Assembly: GCA_965227875.1 (NCBI GenBank)
Contig: OZ245783.1
Span: 2,356,001 to 2,420,000, forward strand
Source of the DNA: G965227875 sp965227875
Lineage (GTDB): Bacteria; Pseudomonadota; Alphaproteobacteria; Rhizobiales; JAJFHC01
Reading direction: 5' to 3'
Length of the DNA stretch: 64,000 nucleotides
The position numbers were made by a program, and so were the translations under genes. The notes below the pieces were generated by a model that was not told the origin of the DNA, ran no database searches, and saw only the letters and a program-made list of their open reading frames with translations. Shown here piece after piece: positions 8,449 through 17,093 of this stretch. Each line of letters begins with the position of its first letter. Position 1 is the first letter of the stretch.

Positions 8449-9134
8449 CCTGCATTGTCCTGTTTCGCGGGCAGGATCATGCGCGCGCGGTTGAGGAAGC
8501 GGATATTGTCGCCGTCATTGAGCAATTCCACGCCGTTGGCCTCGATCGTTCCTCCGGGCATCTCCACCCGAACCGGTTCGCCGGAGAGCACCTTGCCCTC
8601 CTTGAGGAACACGTCGGCGGCCGACAGGTAGGCCGTGTAGCCGTTGGTCGACGAAATCTTGATGTTGTCCATGAGAATGAGGGTTTCGCGCTCGCTGTTG
8701 TAGGTGCCCGTGTCTGCCACGACGTTCACCACGTCGCCCTCCTTCTTCATGTTGAGGTTGGCGTTGACCTTTTCAAGCAGCACGGTCGCCGGGTCGTTCG
8801 GATCCTGCCGGGCGCTGTCTGCGGTGAGCTGGTAGGCCTGCGACTTGCGGTCGAAGCCGGTCACCGTCGGCTGCACCATCTTGACCGACTTGCGCGACAC
8901 CTGGACTTCGGGTGCGGGCGGGTCGATTCGCTCCTGCACCGACTCGACCATGCCCGATTCGATGACGAAGACGCCGATGAGACCGATGCACATCAGGGCC
9001 AGCACGCTCATCATGGCGATGGTGAAGTAGCGGTGCAGACCGGCGCGCCGGCGCGCCGCCCGGCTTGGCCGGGTGGGTTGGAGTGGACTGGGAACGCCCT
9101 GTCCCCGGCCGGTCTTCCGTCTCTGGTCTGTCAT
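8445..9134 (-). CDS. lptC: LPS export protein LptC
   Basis: A 229-aa bitopic inner-membrane protein. A basic N-terminus is followed by one membrane helix (about 35-58, TIAMMSVLALMCIGLIG) and then a periplasmic OstA-like domain that takes LPS from LptB2FG and docks LptA. Family members in alphaproteobacteria are of similar length. It overlaps lptA by four bases. Upstream, 158 bases separate it from nrnC; a GGCCGG/CCGGCC stem there has no T run. Sequence conservation of LptC is low, so the call rests on topology plus position. Confidence 0.9.
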   Translation of the reverse strand: MTDQRRKTGRGQGVPSPLQPTRPSRAARRRAGLHRYFTIAMMSVLALMCIGLIGVFVIESGMVESVQERIDPPAPEVQVSRKSVKMVQPTVTGFDRKSQAYQLTADSARQDPNDPATVLLEKVNANLNMKKEGDVVNVVADTGTYNSERETLILMDNIKISSTNGYTAYLSAADVFLKEGKVLSGEPVRVEMPGGTIEANGVELLNDGDNIRFLNRARMILPAKQDNAG

Positions 9135-9292
9135 CGTCTTGTCTTCGTCGCCCGCAGTGCCGCAGACGGGCGAAAGCGCACCAGCCGCGATTCGCTAGGC
9201 CGGGCCGCGTCCGGCCTTGCTTCGCAAAGTATGTTTATCCTTTTGAACCGCGTCAATATTTGGGCACAGTGGCGAATCCGCCGGGGCCGCCC

Positions 9293-9904
9293 TCAGTGGG
9301 CGAAGATGTCCTCGTCCGGCCAGCCGGCGAGATCGAGCGCGGCGCGCGCCGGCAGGAAGGAGAAACACGCATTGGCGATCGCGGTGCGGCCTTCGCGCTC
9401 GAGCATCGCGTCGAGCTGGGTCTTGAGCGCGTGGAGGTGCAGCACGTCGGAGGCGGCGTATTCCATTTGCGCGTCCGAGAGCCGGTCCGCGCCCCAGTCC
9501 GAGCTCTGCTGCTGCTTCGACAGCTCGACGCCGATCAGTTCGCGGCAGAGGTCCTTGAGGCTGTGCCGGTCGGTATAGGTGCGCACGAGCTTCGAAGCGA
9601 TCTTGGTGCAGTAGACGGGCGAGGGAAGGATGCGCAGGTAGTGCTGCAGCACGGCGACGTCGAACCGGGCGAAATGGAACAGTTTCAGCACCTGGCCGTC
9701 GGCCATGAGTTTCTGCAGGTTCGGCGCGTTGTAGGACGTGCGGTCGAGCTGCACGAGATGGGCGTTGCCGTCGCCGGTCGAAAGCTGCACCAGGCACAGC
9801 TTGTCGCGGTGCGGATTGAGTCCCAGCGTCTCGGTGTCGACCGCGACCACGGACCCCAGGTTCAGGTTGTCGGGCAGATCGCCCCGGTGAAGCGTGACTG
9901 TCAT
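9293..9904 (-). CDS. nrnC: NrnC-type oligoribonuclease (RNase D-like DEDDy exonuclease)
   Basis: A 203-aa single-domain 3'-5' exonuclease. All DEDDy residues are visible: Asp23 and Glu25 (VDTETLGL), Asp82 (HFARFDVAVL), and Tyr149/Asp153 (YAASDVLHLH). It has no HRDC domains, so it is too short for true RNase D; the length matches alphaproteobacterial NrnC, which finishes RNA decay by degrading dinucleotides, including the c-di-GMP product pGpG. The ATG at 9904 was chosen because the sequence further upstream is Arg/Pro-rich and unlike the family. The gene upstream on the same strand encodes a GGDEF-EAL protein, a plausible source of pGpG. Confidence 0.85.
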   Translation of the reverse strand: MTVTLHRGDLPDNLNLGSVVAVDTETLGLNPHRDKLCLVQLSTGDGNAHLVQLDRTSYNAPNLQKLMADGQVLKLFHFARFDVAVLQHYLRILPSPVYCTKIASKLVRTYTDRHSLKDLCRELIGVELSKQQQSSDWGADRLSDAQMEYAASDVLHLHALKTQLDAMLEREGRTAIANACFSFLPARAALDLAGWPDEDIFAH

Positions 9905-10179
9905 GAGGTCCTGCCTTTGTCCTTGTCCTTGCGATTCCGGCGTTCCGCGTTGATGGCCGACCCCTGCCGGTTGCGCAACGAAACACCTGAATTGTCGGGA
10001 GTGAATCTCTGAAATACCGGCGCGGAGACTAACAGGCGCACGGCGGGCGTTCAACCGAACCGAGCACTCCGGCGGGCGAAGTGCATGGAAATCCGGAATG
10101 CGGTCCAGGCCACGCCGGACCACGCGCCTGGAGAGGAGATTTCCAGGACGCGCCTCGACCGGTTCCGGGGCGACGGGTG

Positions 10180-12207
10180 TCAGGCAGAGCGTTCCGCGTC
10201 GCCGGCCTCACCAGCCTGTCCGGGGCCATCTGTTTCCGACAGCCGTCCCACGTCCAGTTGGCGGTCCGACTGGAAGTTTTTCAGGATTGCCGCGGCGAGG
10301 TGTGTCTGCGGCATGGGACGGCCGAGATGGAATCCCTGCAGGTGGTCGCAGGACAGCATCGTCAGCAGTCGCGCCTGTGTCGGGGTCTCGACACCCTCGG
10401 CGGTGACCGTCATGCCCATGGAATGGCCGAGCGTCACGATGGTCTGGAGAATGTTCCTGACATTGGGATCCTCTTGTGACGACTCGGTGAGGAAGGAACG
10501 GTCGATCTTCAGCTTGTCGAAGGGGAACCGCCACAGATAGCTGAGGCTCGAATAACCGGTGCCGAAGTCGTCCATGACGATGGAGATGCCGCGCTGTTTC
10601 AGATCCGAGAGCTGGTGCAGCACGGCGCCCGTGTCGTGCATCAGCAGGCTCTCGGTAATCTCGAGTTCCAGGCGCCGGGGATCGAGCCCGCTGGCCGCGA
10701 GAGCTTTCGAAACGCTTTCGACCACGCCGTTTTCCCGAAACTGCTGGGGCGACAGGTTGACCGCGATCCGGAGCGGAGTTGGCCACTGGGCGGCGACCGT
10801 ACACGCTTCCACGAGCACCCATTCGCCGATCTGCGAGATGAGCCCCATTTCCTCGGCGACCGGAACGAACTCCGTTGGAGGAACCGGGCCGAGTTTGTCG
10901 TCCGTCAGCCGCAGAAGGGCTTCGAAGCCGGTGAGATTGACCTGGTCGGAATCGAAAAGCGGTTGGTAGTGAAGTTCGAACCGGCCGGTTTCGATGGCGT
11001 TGCGCAGCGAGATTTCCAGCCGCCGTCGGCGTGCAAGGCTCTCGTTCATCTCGGGCGTGAAGGACACGAAGCGGTTTCTTCCGTTCGCCTTCGCCTCGTA
11101 GAGTGCGATGTCGGCGCACTTGAACAGTTGGTGAGCAGTGGTGCCGTCTTTCGGCGCGACGGAAATCCCGATGCTGGCCGTTGACGAAACCTCGTGGTTT
11201 TCGGTTGCCACGGGCCTGGCGAGGCTTCGGAGAAGCTTTTCTGCGTAGGCCTCGGCGGCTTCGGCGCTGTCTATGCCGAACCGGACCAGGGCGAACTCGT
11301 CGCCGCCGAACCGCGCCACAAGATCATTGCCGGACGTGAATGCGCGAAGGCGTTCCCCGGTCTCGAAGATCAGTTCGTCGCCGACGTCATGGCCGAGGCT
11401 GTCGTTGACTTCCTTGAAGTGGTCTATGTCCACATAGAGCACAGCGGCGGACGTGTCCGCACCGTCGGCCTCCGCAAGGCGCGCGGTCAGGGTATCGGCG
11501 AAATTCGCGCGGTTCATCAGTCCCGTCATCGAATCGTGATGGGCGAGAAAATGCACTTTCTCGTCCGCGCGCATCTTCTGCCGGGTTCGCCGGTAGAACG
11601 CCGCACCCGGGATCAGGAACGCGGTCAGCGTGATCCCCATCAGCGCCAGTCCCACCCAGGTGAATTCCGTCCTTGCGAGAGACTGCGCCGCGGTCTGGTC
11701 CACGTAGACTTCCACCACGGCGATCGTCCGGCCGTCGCTGCGAACCGGGATGTAGGACTCCGCGTAGAAATGGGGGCGCTTGGGCGGCTGGCCCGACTTG
11801 ACCTTGGTGTAGGCTTCGTTGTTTGCGAGCACGTTCGCCGCCGTCGGATTGTGTTGGCGAAGCGAGCCGCCGACGCTTTCCGCCGCGCCTTTTTCGAGCT
11901 CGTCCGAGACCAGTCGCAGAATGCCGTTGTGGTCGAACAGCTTGAAACGGAAGACGTTGCCCACGTTCGCCGCCTCGCGGATGAAAGAGAGGCTCTCCTC
12001 GGACGGTGCGTTCCCTGATGCGATCTCCGCCAGGTCGGGCAGGTGCTCGGAGAAATAGACGCCCCAGGAATGCGCCTGCCGTTCGGCATCCCGGATCACG
12101 TAACGGTCGACGGCAAAATTGAAAAGAAGGACGGTGCCCACGGCAAGCGCCGCGGCGCTTGCGGCCAGGATGCAGCCCAGCCAGCGCAGTGAAACGAATG
12201 AACGCAT
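10180..12207 (-). CDS. Membrane c-di-GMP enzyme with GGDEF and EAL domains
   Basis: A 675-aa inner-membrane protein. It has helix 1 (about 10-31), a periplasmic sensor region (about 32-182), helix 2 (about 183-204), a GGDEF domain with intact GGDEF at 301-305, and an EAL domain with FEALLRL at 428-434. Both catalytic signatures are intact, so it may make and degrade c-di-GMP. The RxxD inhibitory site before GGDEF is absent (SGND instead). Start ATG at 12207 is preferred because GGGGAGA lies six bases before it; in-frame upstream starts have no such site. A GC-rich stem at 10123-10152 downstream may help end transcription. Followed by nrnC after 275 bases. Confidence 0.9.
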   Translation of the reverse strand: MRSFVSLRWLGCILAASAAALAVGTVLLFNFAVDRYVIRDAERQAHSWGVYFSEHLPDLAEIASGNAPSEESLSFIREAANVGNVFRFKLFDHNGILRLVSDELEKGAAESVGGSLRQHNPTAANVLANNEAYTKVKSGQPPKRPHFYAESYIPVRSDGRTIAVVEVYVDQTAAQSLARTEFTWVGLALMGITLTAFLIPGAAFYRRTRQKMRADEKVHFLAHHDSMTGLMNRANFADTLTARLAEADGADTSAAVLYVDIDHFKEVNDSLGHDVGDELIFETGERLRAFTSGNDLVARFGGDEFALVRFGIDSAEAAEAYAEKLLRSLARPVATENHEVSSTASIGISVAPKDGTTAHQLFKCADIALYEAKANGRNRFVSFTPEMNESLARRRRLEISLRNAIETGRFELHYQPLFDSDQVNLTGFEALLRLTDDKLGPVPPTEFVPVAEEMGLISQIGEWVLVEACTVAAQWPTPLRIAVNLSPQQFRENGVVESVSKALAASGLDPRRLELEITESLLMHDTGAVLHQLSDLKQRGISIVMDDFGTGYSSLSYLWRFPFDKLKIDRSFLTESSQEDPNVRNILQTIVTLGHSMGMTVTAEGVETPTQARLLTMLSCDHLQGFHLGRPMPQTHLAAAILKNFQSDRQLDVGRLSETDGPGQAGEAGDAERSA

Positions 12208-12392
12208 GAACGATCTCCCCAAAACGGGGTGCATCATGCGCCGCAACACGTAAAAAAGACGTGTACGGGGGCTTTGTCGTTCGGGCCGCGGGCGGAACAC
12301 GCCCGTCGTCGGATGTCGCTCGAACAGCGAGAGTCGTAGATGATGTGTGGTTCGGCCGTTCCGGCTCGTTTTCGAGCGTTCGAAACGACGAT

Positions 12393-12479
12393 TGGTGCCC
12401 AGGAGAAGACTCGAACTTCCACGCCCGTACGGGCACTAGCACCTGAAGCTAGCGCGTCTACCAATTCCGCCACCTGGGC
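12393..12479 (-). tRNA. tRNA-Leu (anticodon CAG)
   Basis: An 87-nt class II tRNA with a long variable arm (GTGCCCGTACGGGCG region) and encoded CCA. The acceptor stem GCCCAGG pairs perfectly with CCTGGGC. The anticodon stem is CTAGC/GCTAG with loop TTCAGGT, anticodon CAG, reading the CUG codon that dominates such GC-rich genomes. A strong promoter lies just upstream. Confidence 0.97.
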
Positions 12480-12494
12480 CTTGATGGCCGGAGA

Positions 12495-12522
12495 CTTATA
12501 CGGCGGGCCGGGACCTTGTCAA
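12495..12522 (-). promoter_or_regulatory. Promoter of tRNA-Leu
   Basis: Minus-strand TTGACA (12522-12517), a 16-base spacer and TATAAG (12500-12495) lie 16 bases before the tRNA 5' end. It is a near-consensus housekeeping promoter, as expected for a highly expressed tRNA. Confidence 0.75.
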
Positions 12523-12658
12523 CGGAATTGATCGGTCACCATATGCCGCGGGGCGTGGCGGGAGACAAAATCTTCCGTTCGCGGTTGAATTGCTCTAAGA
12601 AAACCCCGAGGCGCCGTGATGCGGCGTACGGGTGGAAGATCTCTATCGGAGGGGTGAA

Positions 12659-13645
12659 GTGGCGGCGCACGGCAAGGCAAAACTGGTCACGGTGTTCGGC
12701 GGCTCGGGCTTTCTCGGACGCCATGTGGTGCGCGCCCTGGCGGCGCGCGGCTGGCGCGTCCGGGTGGCGGTGCGACGGCCTGATCTGGCCGGGCATCTGC
12801 AACCGCTCGGCGGCGTGGGGCAGATCCACGCGGTCCAGGCGAACCTGAGGTATCCGGAATCGGTCGCCGCCGCCGTCGCGGGCTGCGACGCCGTGGTCAA
12901 TCTCGTGGGCCTCCTCTACGAATCCGGCCGCCAGACCTTCGACGCGGTGCACGTGTTCGGCGCCCGCGCCGTGGCCGAGGCCGCGGCGGAAGCCGGCGTG
13001 TCTTCGCTCGTGCACATGTCCTCCATCGGCACGGCCGCCGACTCCGAAGCGGAATATGCCGCTTCCAAGGCGGCCGGCGAGCAGGCCGTGCTCGCCGCTT
13101 TCCCGAATGCACGGATCTTCCGCGCCTCGGTGATGTTCGGGCAGGGCGACGATTTCTTCAACCGCTTCGCCGCCATGGCGCGGATCGCCCCGATCCTGCC
13201 GCTCATCGGCGGTGGCGAGACCAGGTTCCAGCCGGTTTTCGCCGGTGATGTCGCCGAGGCCGTCGCCCGGGCGCTGGACGGCGCCGGCGAACCCGGCAAG
13301 GTCTACGAGCTCGGCGGGCCCGAGGTGCTCACCTTCCGTGAGATCCTGGAGTTCATCCTGGAGGAAACCGGCCGCAAGCGCTTTCTCGTGCCCGTCCCGT
13401 TCGCGCTGATGCGAATGAAGGCGTCCGTTCTCCAGCTGCTGCCCAAGCCGCTGCTCACCGTCGACCAGGTCAAGATGCTCGAGCAGGACAACGTGGTCAG
13501 CGAGGAGGCCAGGGCCGAAGGACGCACGCTTGCGGCGTTTGGCGTCGAGCCGCACACGATCGAGGCCATCGTGCCGGACTACCTGGAGCGTTTCCGCAAG
13601 GCGGGCCAGTTCGGGCGAAACACGGCGCAGGGCAGCGACGCCTGA
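12659..13645 (+). CDS. NDUFA9-like NAD(P)-dependent reductase (complex I NDUFA9 subunit family)
   Basis: A 328-aa atypical short-chain dehydrogenase. The Rossmann dinucleotide motif VFGGSGFLGRHV lies at about 12-23, and YAASKAAGE resembles the SDR Tyr-x-x-x-Lys pair. The C-terminal half resembles mitochondrial NDUFA9, a complex I accessory subunit; the bacterial homologue has no firmly established role. The GTG start at 12659 is chosen for the GGAGGGG site just upstream; an ATG at 12632 would add nine residues with no site. In many alphaproteobacteria this gene is followed directly by uppP, but here about 2.5 kb of transport genes lie between. Confidence 0.88.
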   Translation: MAAHGKAKLVTVFGGSGFLGRHVVRALAARGWRVRVAVRRPDLAGHLQPLGGVGQIHAVQANLRYPESVAAAVAGCDAVVNLVGLLYESGRQTFDAVHVFGARAVAEAAAEAGVSSLVHMSSIGTAADSEAEYAASKAAGEQAVLAAFPNARIFRASVMFGQGDDFFNRFAAMARIAPILPLIGGGETRFQPVFAGDVAEAVARALDGAGEPGKVYELGGPEVLTFREILEFILEETGRKRFLVPVPFALMRMKASVLQLLPKPLLTVDQVKMLEQDNVVSEEARAEGRTLAAFGVEPHTIEAIVPDYLERFRKAGQFGRNTAQGSDA

Positions 13646-13667
13646 AAGGCGGACGCCGGGCCCGGGC

Positions 13668-14939
13668 TCACGCTCCGTCTTGCTGAGCGCCGACCGGCCC
13701 GTTCGCCAGTTCGCGCCACCCGCGCGCGATCAGCACCATGGGGATCGCGCCTTCCAGGCCGATGATCCAGAGCGCATTTGACGCGCCGAACCATTCCGCC
13801 ATCAGCCCGACATTGGCGAAGCCGACGAGGCCTGTCCCGATGCACAGGGTCAGCAGGCCGAGGAACCGTCCGCGCATGTCCGGCGGCGCGCAGGCATAGA
13901 TCAGCGTCGACTGCATGGTGGCGAGACAGGCCGCCGCCAGCCCCGCGGCGCACATCCCCACGGCGAGCGTCGCCGTGGCAGGCGCGATGCCGATGAAAAA
14001 GACCGCACCCAGGTGGGCAAACGTCCCGAAAAAGTAGATCCGCCTGTAGGTCTCCGGCCGCGCCAGTCGGGCCAGCGCGATCGCGCCGACCAGGGCGAAA
14101 CCGCCCTCGAGCGCGCTGACCGCGCCGATCGTCTCGGGAGAGAGCATCAGCTCGTCCGCACCGATCACGGGGATCATCGCCAGGAACGGAAACCCCCAGA
14201 TGTTGAAGACAACGGTGACGAGAAGTATGCGCAGGATGTCGCCGTCCTTGCGGGCATAGGCAAGGGCGCGCATGGCGCCCCTGACCGGCCGCAGCAGCCC
14301 GTGGCCGTCGGCCGTCCCGTCATGGGCGGACGAGAAGGCGAGGCCGGCGACGAGGGCGAGCGACAGGGCATGCAGGACCACCGACAGGGCGAACACGCCC
14401 GTCATCCCGATGCCCGCATAGAGCGTGCCGCCGATGAGCGGTCCGATCATGCGCGTGCCGTTGCTCGTCGCGTTGTCCAGCGCCATGGCTTCCGCAAGGC
14501 GATTCCCGTCGACGAGATCGCCGACGATGCGCCGGCGTATGGGCAGGTCGCCGGTCCAGAACAGGCCCGAGAACAGCGTCGCCAGTGCGATATGCCAGTA
14601 GGCCGGCGTCCCCCAAAGAAAGAGCGCCAGCATCGCGCAGTTCACGCCGAGGATCATCACGAGGCCGCCGATGAGGAGCCGGCGGGCGTCGATCAGGTCG
14701 GCCAGCGCGCCGATCACGATGCCGAACAGCGCCAGTGGCGTGAACCGCAGGAGCGCGAGGAGGGCGACCAGCGCCGGAGACTGCGTCACGTCCCAGGCGA
14801 ACAGGCCAAAGGCGAGCAGTTCCAGCCACCGTACGACGCCCGTCAGGCAGCCGACCAGCCAGACCCTGAGATAGCGCCTGTCGCGAAAGAGAGAGGAGCG
14901 GCGTTGCGCCGCGAATGGGGAAGTGACGCGGTCTGCCAT
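13668..14939 (-). CDS. MFS transporter, EntS/MFS_3-like exporter
   Basis: A 423-aa inner-membrane protein with about 11-12 hydrophobic helices. The N-terminal part FRDRRYLRVWLVGCLTG and a conserved DLPIRRRIVGDLVDG loop resemble the MFS_3 subgroup that includes the enterobactin exporter EntS. These are proton-driven exporters; the cargo is unknown and no siderophore genes are near. Convergent with the NDUFA9-like gene (22-base gap) and read toward it. It lies 59 bases after the LysE-type gene on the same strand. Both exporters interrupt the usual NDUFA9-uppP neighbourhood, which suggests an insertion. Confidence 0.85.
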   Translation of the reverse strand: MADRVTSPFAAQRRSSLFRDRRYLRVWLVGCLTGVVRWLELLAFGLFAWDVTQSPALVALLALLRFTPLALFGIVIGALADLIDARRLLIGGLVMILGVNCAMLALFLWGTPAYWHIALATLFSGLFWTGDLPIRRRIVGDLVDGNRLAEAMALDNATSNGTRMIGPLIGGTLYAGIGMTGVFALSVVLHALSLALVAGLAFSSAHDGTADGHGLLRPVRGAMRALAYARKDGDILRILLVTVVFNIWGFPFLAMIPVIGADELMLSPETIGAVSALEGGFALVGAIALARLARPETYRRIYFFGTFAHLGAVFFIGIAPATATLAVGMCAAGLAAACLATMQSTLIYACAPPDMRGRFLGLLTLCIGTGLVGFANVGLMAEWFGASNALWIIGLEGAIPMVLIARGWRELANGPVGAQQDGA

Positions 14940-14998
14940 TGACGTCCCGTCCGGTGGAGGCAGAGCCTTACCAGCAATTTACCGCCGCCGCCAAGAAT

Positions 14999-15622
14999 TC
15001 AGCCCCCCGGGGCCCCCACAGCCCCGACGGCCCCGGCGGCGATCCCGGCGGCAGAGGCGACGAGCAGGCCGCCCATGGCCCAGCCGAAAACCGCGGCGGG
15101 TCCTGGCCTGGACAGCACCCGGGACAGGGCCGAGCCCGCCGCCGCCCACAAGGACAGAAACATCGCCGGGAGGACGATCATGATCGCGGCAAGTGCGGCA
15201 AACGCGGCCATGCCGGACGGCCACGCCGCGAGCACCGTGAGGATCAGCGCCCAGCCCTTGGGATTGAGGAACTGGAAGGCGAAGACCCCGAATGGCCGGT
15301 CCGGCAGGCCGGACACCGCGCCGGAACCGCCGTTTCCGCGCATGGCGCCCAGGATGAGCCGCAGGCCGAGCCACGCGAGGTAGGCGGCGCCGGCAAGGGC
15401 GATGAGCGGACGCAGGACGGGATAGGCGGAAAAGGCGGCGCCTGCGCCGGCCTTCAGCAGGACGAGCATGACGAACGAACCGGCCACCATGCCGGCGATC
15501 AGCGCCGCCGCCGCCAGGTAGCCGCCGCGCGCGGCCGCAGCGAAGGCGATGAAATTGTTGGGTCCCGGGGAGACGAGCGCGGCCACCAGGGCCGCGAGGG
15601 CGGGCAGGACGGCGTCTGTCAC
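14999..15622 (-). CDS. LysE/RhtB family amino-acid exporter
   Basis: A 207-aa inner-membrane protein of about six helices. The N-terminal VSPGPNNFIAFAAAARGG is the hallmark LysE-family motif, and the mid-protein FLNPKGWAL is also typical. The family exports amino acids or related metabolites; the substrate cannot be told from sequence. Starts at GTG 15622, which overlaps the stop of the upstream fragment (GTGA), so it may be translated by coupling. A much longer frame continues upstream but is an out-of-frame reading of its neighbours. Confidence 0.87.
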   Translation of the reverse strand: MTDAVLPALAALVAALVSPGPNNFIAFAAAARGGYLAAAALIAGMVAGSFVMLVLLKAGAGAAFSAYPVLRPLIALAGAAYLAWLGLRLILGAMRGNGGSGAVSGLPDRPFGVFAFQFLNPKGWALILTVLAAWPSGMAAFAALAAIMIVLPAMFLSLWAAAGSALSRVLSRPGPAAVFGWAMGGLLVASAAGIAAGAVGAVGAPGG

Positions 15623-15990
15623 GGGACGGTCTCCGGCAGTTCGAGCGTCTCCGGGGTGACGTGGATGGCGCGCCCGTCCGTCAGGGCCGCCATGGCCGGG
15701 CCAAGCCGGTCGCGCCCGTGCGGTGCGCTCCAGCCGGCGTCGGGCAGCACGCCGACGATGCCGTGCGGATTGTTGTCGCCATCGTTCACGTAATAGCCCT
15801 CGCGGATTGCGTCGAAGTCGACCGTGGCGCCGACACCCCGCCAGCCCATGAGATCGCGGGCATAGGCCCACAGCGCCGGATAGTCCACAAGTCTTCGCCG
15901 CGAGCAACGGAAATGCGTGAAATTGACGGCGTCGAAGCGCACGAGAACGGCTAAGAGCCGCCAGTCGGTCTGCGTGCGGACGAGGCCCGC
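15619..15990 (-). pseudogene. C-terminal remnant of a glutathionyl-hydroquinone reductase (YqjG/ECM4 type)
   Basis: An open frame reading TDWRLLAVLVRFDAVNFTHF, then RRRLVDYPALWAYARDL and GVGATVDFDAIREGYY, then NPHGIVGV, matches the C-terminal helical domain of Xi-class glutathione transferases, which reduce glutathionyl-hydroquinones. Full proteins are about 320 aa and need an N-terminal thioredoxin fold with a catalytic Cys-Pro. Here only about 120 residues remain, because uppP occupies the upstream DNA. An internal ATG at 15942 leaves a 107-aa frame that overlaps the LysE start. It is most likely a relic of deletion or insertion; expression as a short protein cannot be excluded. Confidence 0.7.
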
Positions 15991-16095
15991 GCGGATGACG
16001 ACAAGGCCAGGGTCGCGGCGGGTGAGGTGTGCAATGTCTTTCGGGGGAACGTCTTCTGGACCAGGCGGCCGCGGACGGGATGTGACGGTTGTGGG

Positions 16096-16917
16096 TCAGA
16101 AGATCGGGATGCTGTCCCAACTGTAGATCCAGCCGAGCAGGAATCCGCCAAGCACGAAACGGTAGAGCACGAAGGGCATCAGGCTCGTGCGCGCGGCGAT
16201 CCACATCATGAACCAGATGGAAATGAGCGCGGTGACAAAGGCCAGGCCGCCGGCCAGCACGGCGTCGTGCTGCAGCTTGAGGTCGCCCGTGCCGTAGAGT
16301 TCGTAGCCGGTGGCGAGGCCGAGGCCGAGAATCGTGGGCACGGACAGCAGCATTGAGATGCGGGCCGCTTCGGGCCGTTCGTATCCCAGGTAGCGCGCCA
16401 TGGAGATGGTGACCCCGGCGCGGCTGGCGCCCGGGATGATGGACAGCACCTGGGCGAAGCCGATCAGGATCGCATCGCTGAGCGTGGTGTGTTCGAGGCG
16501 CTGCACGGTCAACCCGATGCGGTCGGTCACCAGCAGAACCACCGCGAACAGGATGTTCGACCATGCGATCACCTTGGCCGTCCGCAGGTCGTTGATCAGG
16601 CCGGTCTTGACGACGAAATAGCCGACCACGAATATCGGCAGGGTTGCGACGATCATGTAGATGAGCAGCCGCAGTTCAGGTGTCGTCCTGCCGCGCAACG
16701 CGAGCAGGCCGGCGCGCAGGAACATCCACAGGTCGCGCCAGAAATAGATCATGACCGCGAAGAGGCTGCCGACATGCACGGCCACGTCCATCAGCGGTCC
16801 CTGGTCTTCCCAGCGGGTGAGCAGGTGAACCAGATTGAGATGCCCCGAGGAACTGATCGGCAGGAATTCGGTCACACCCTGAATGACCGCTAGAACGATG
16901 AGTTGGTCTATAGGCAC
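16096..16917 (-). CDS. uppP: Undecaprenyl-diphosphate phosphatase
   Basis: A 273-aa integral membrane enzyme that converts undecaprenyl diphosphate to the monophosphate and so recycles the lipid carrier for peptidoglycan and O-antigen; it also gives bacitracin tolerance. Family motifs: QGVTEFLPISSSGHL at about 14-28 (acidic and serine catalytic residues) and PGASRAG near the middle. About seven to eight helices fill the protein. Divergent from the GST gene across 176 bases that contain a 15-bp palindrome, GCCCCGATTCGGGGC (17022-17036). Its usual partners (NDUFA9-like, GST, queG) are all in the window. Confidence 0.96.
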   Translation of the reverse strand: MPIDQLIVLAVIQGVTEFLPISSSGHLNLVHLLTRWEDQGPLMDVAVHVGSLFAVMIYFWRDLWMFLRAGLLALRGRTTPELRLLIYMIVATLPIFVVGYFVVKTGLINDLRTAKVIAWSNILFAVVLLVTDRIGLTVQRLEHTTLSDAILIGFAQVLSIIPGASRAGVTISMARYLGYERPEAARISMLLSVPTILGLGLATGYELYGTGDLKLQHDAVLAGGLAFVTALISIWFMMWIAARTSLMPFVLYRFVLGGFLLGWIYSWDSIPIF

Positions 16918-17093
16918 GAGGGCCGTCCTTTATGTTCTAGGGGTCCGCAACGAATGAACTTGCCGTGAATTAAAGCAGGTTCTATATCGGAACCGGCCAA
17001 ATACGCAATACGGGCCATTTCGCCCCGATTCGGGGCCCTGGGCCGGATTTCCATTCGACAGATTTCAACTGAAGGGATCGGCGTTTCGACACC

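Noticed and set aside
14999..16564. A 521-codon minus-strand frame that appears to fuse the LysE exporter to an upstream protein.
   Set aside because: The upstream part reads out of frame through uppP and the reductase remnant. The true LysE start is GTG at 15622.
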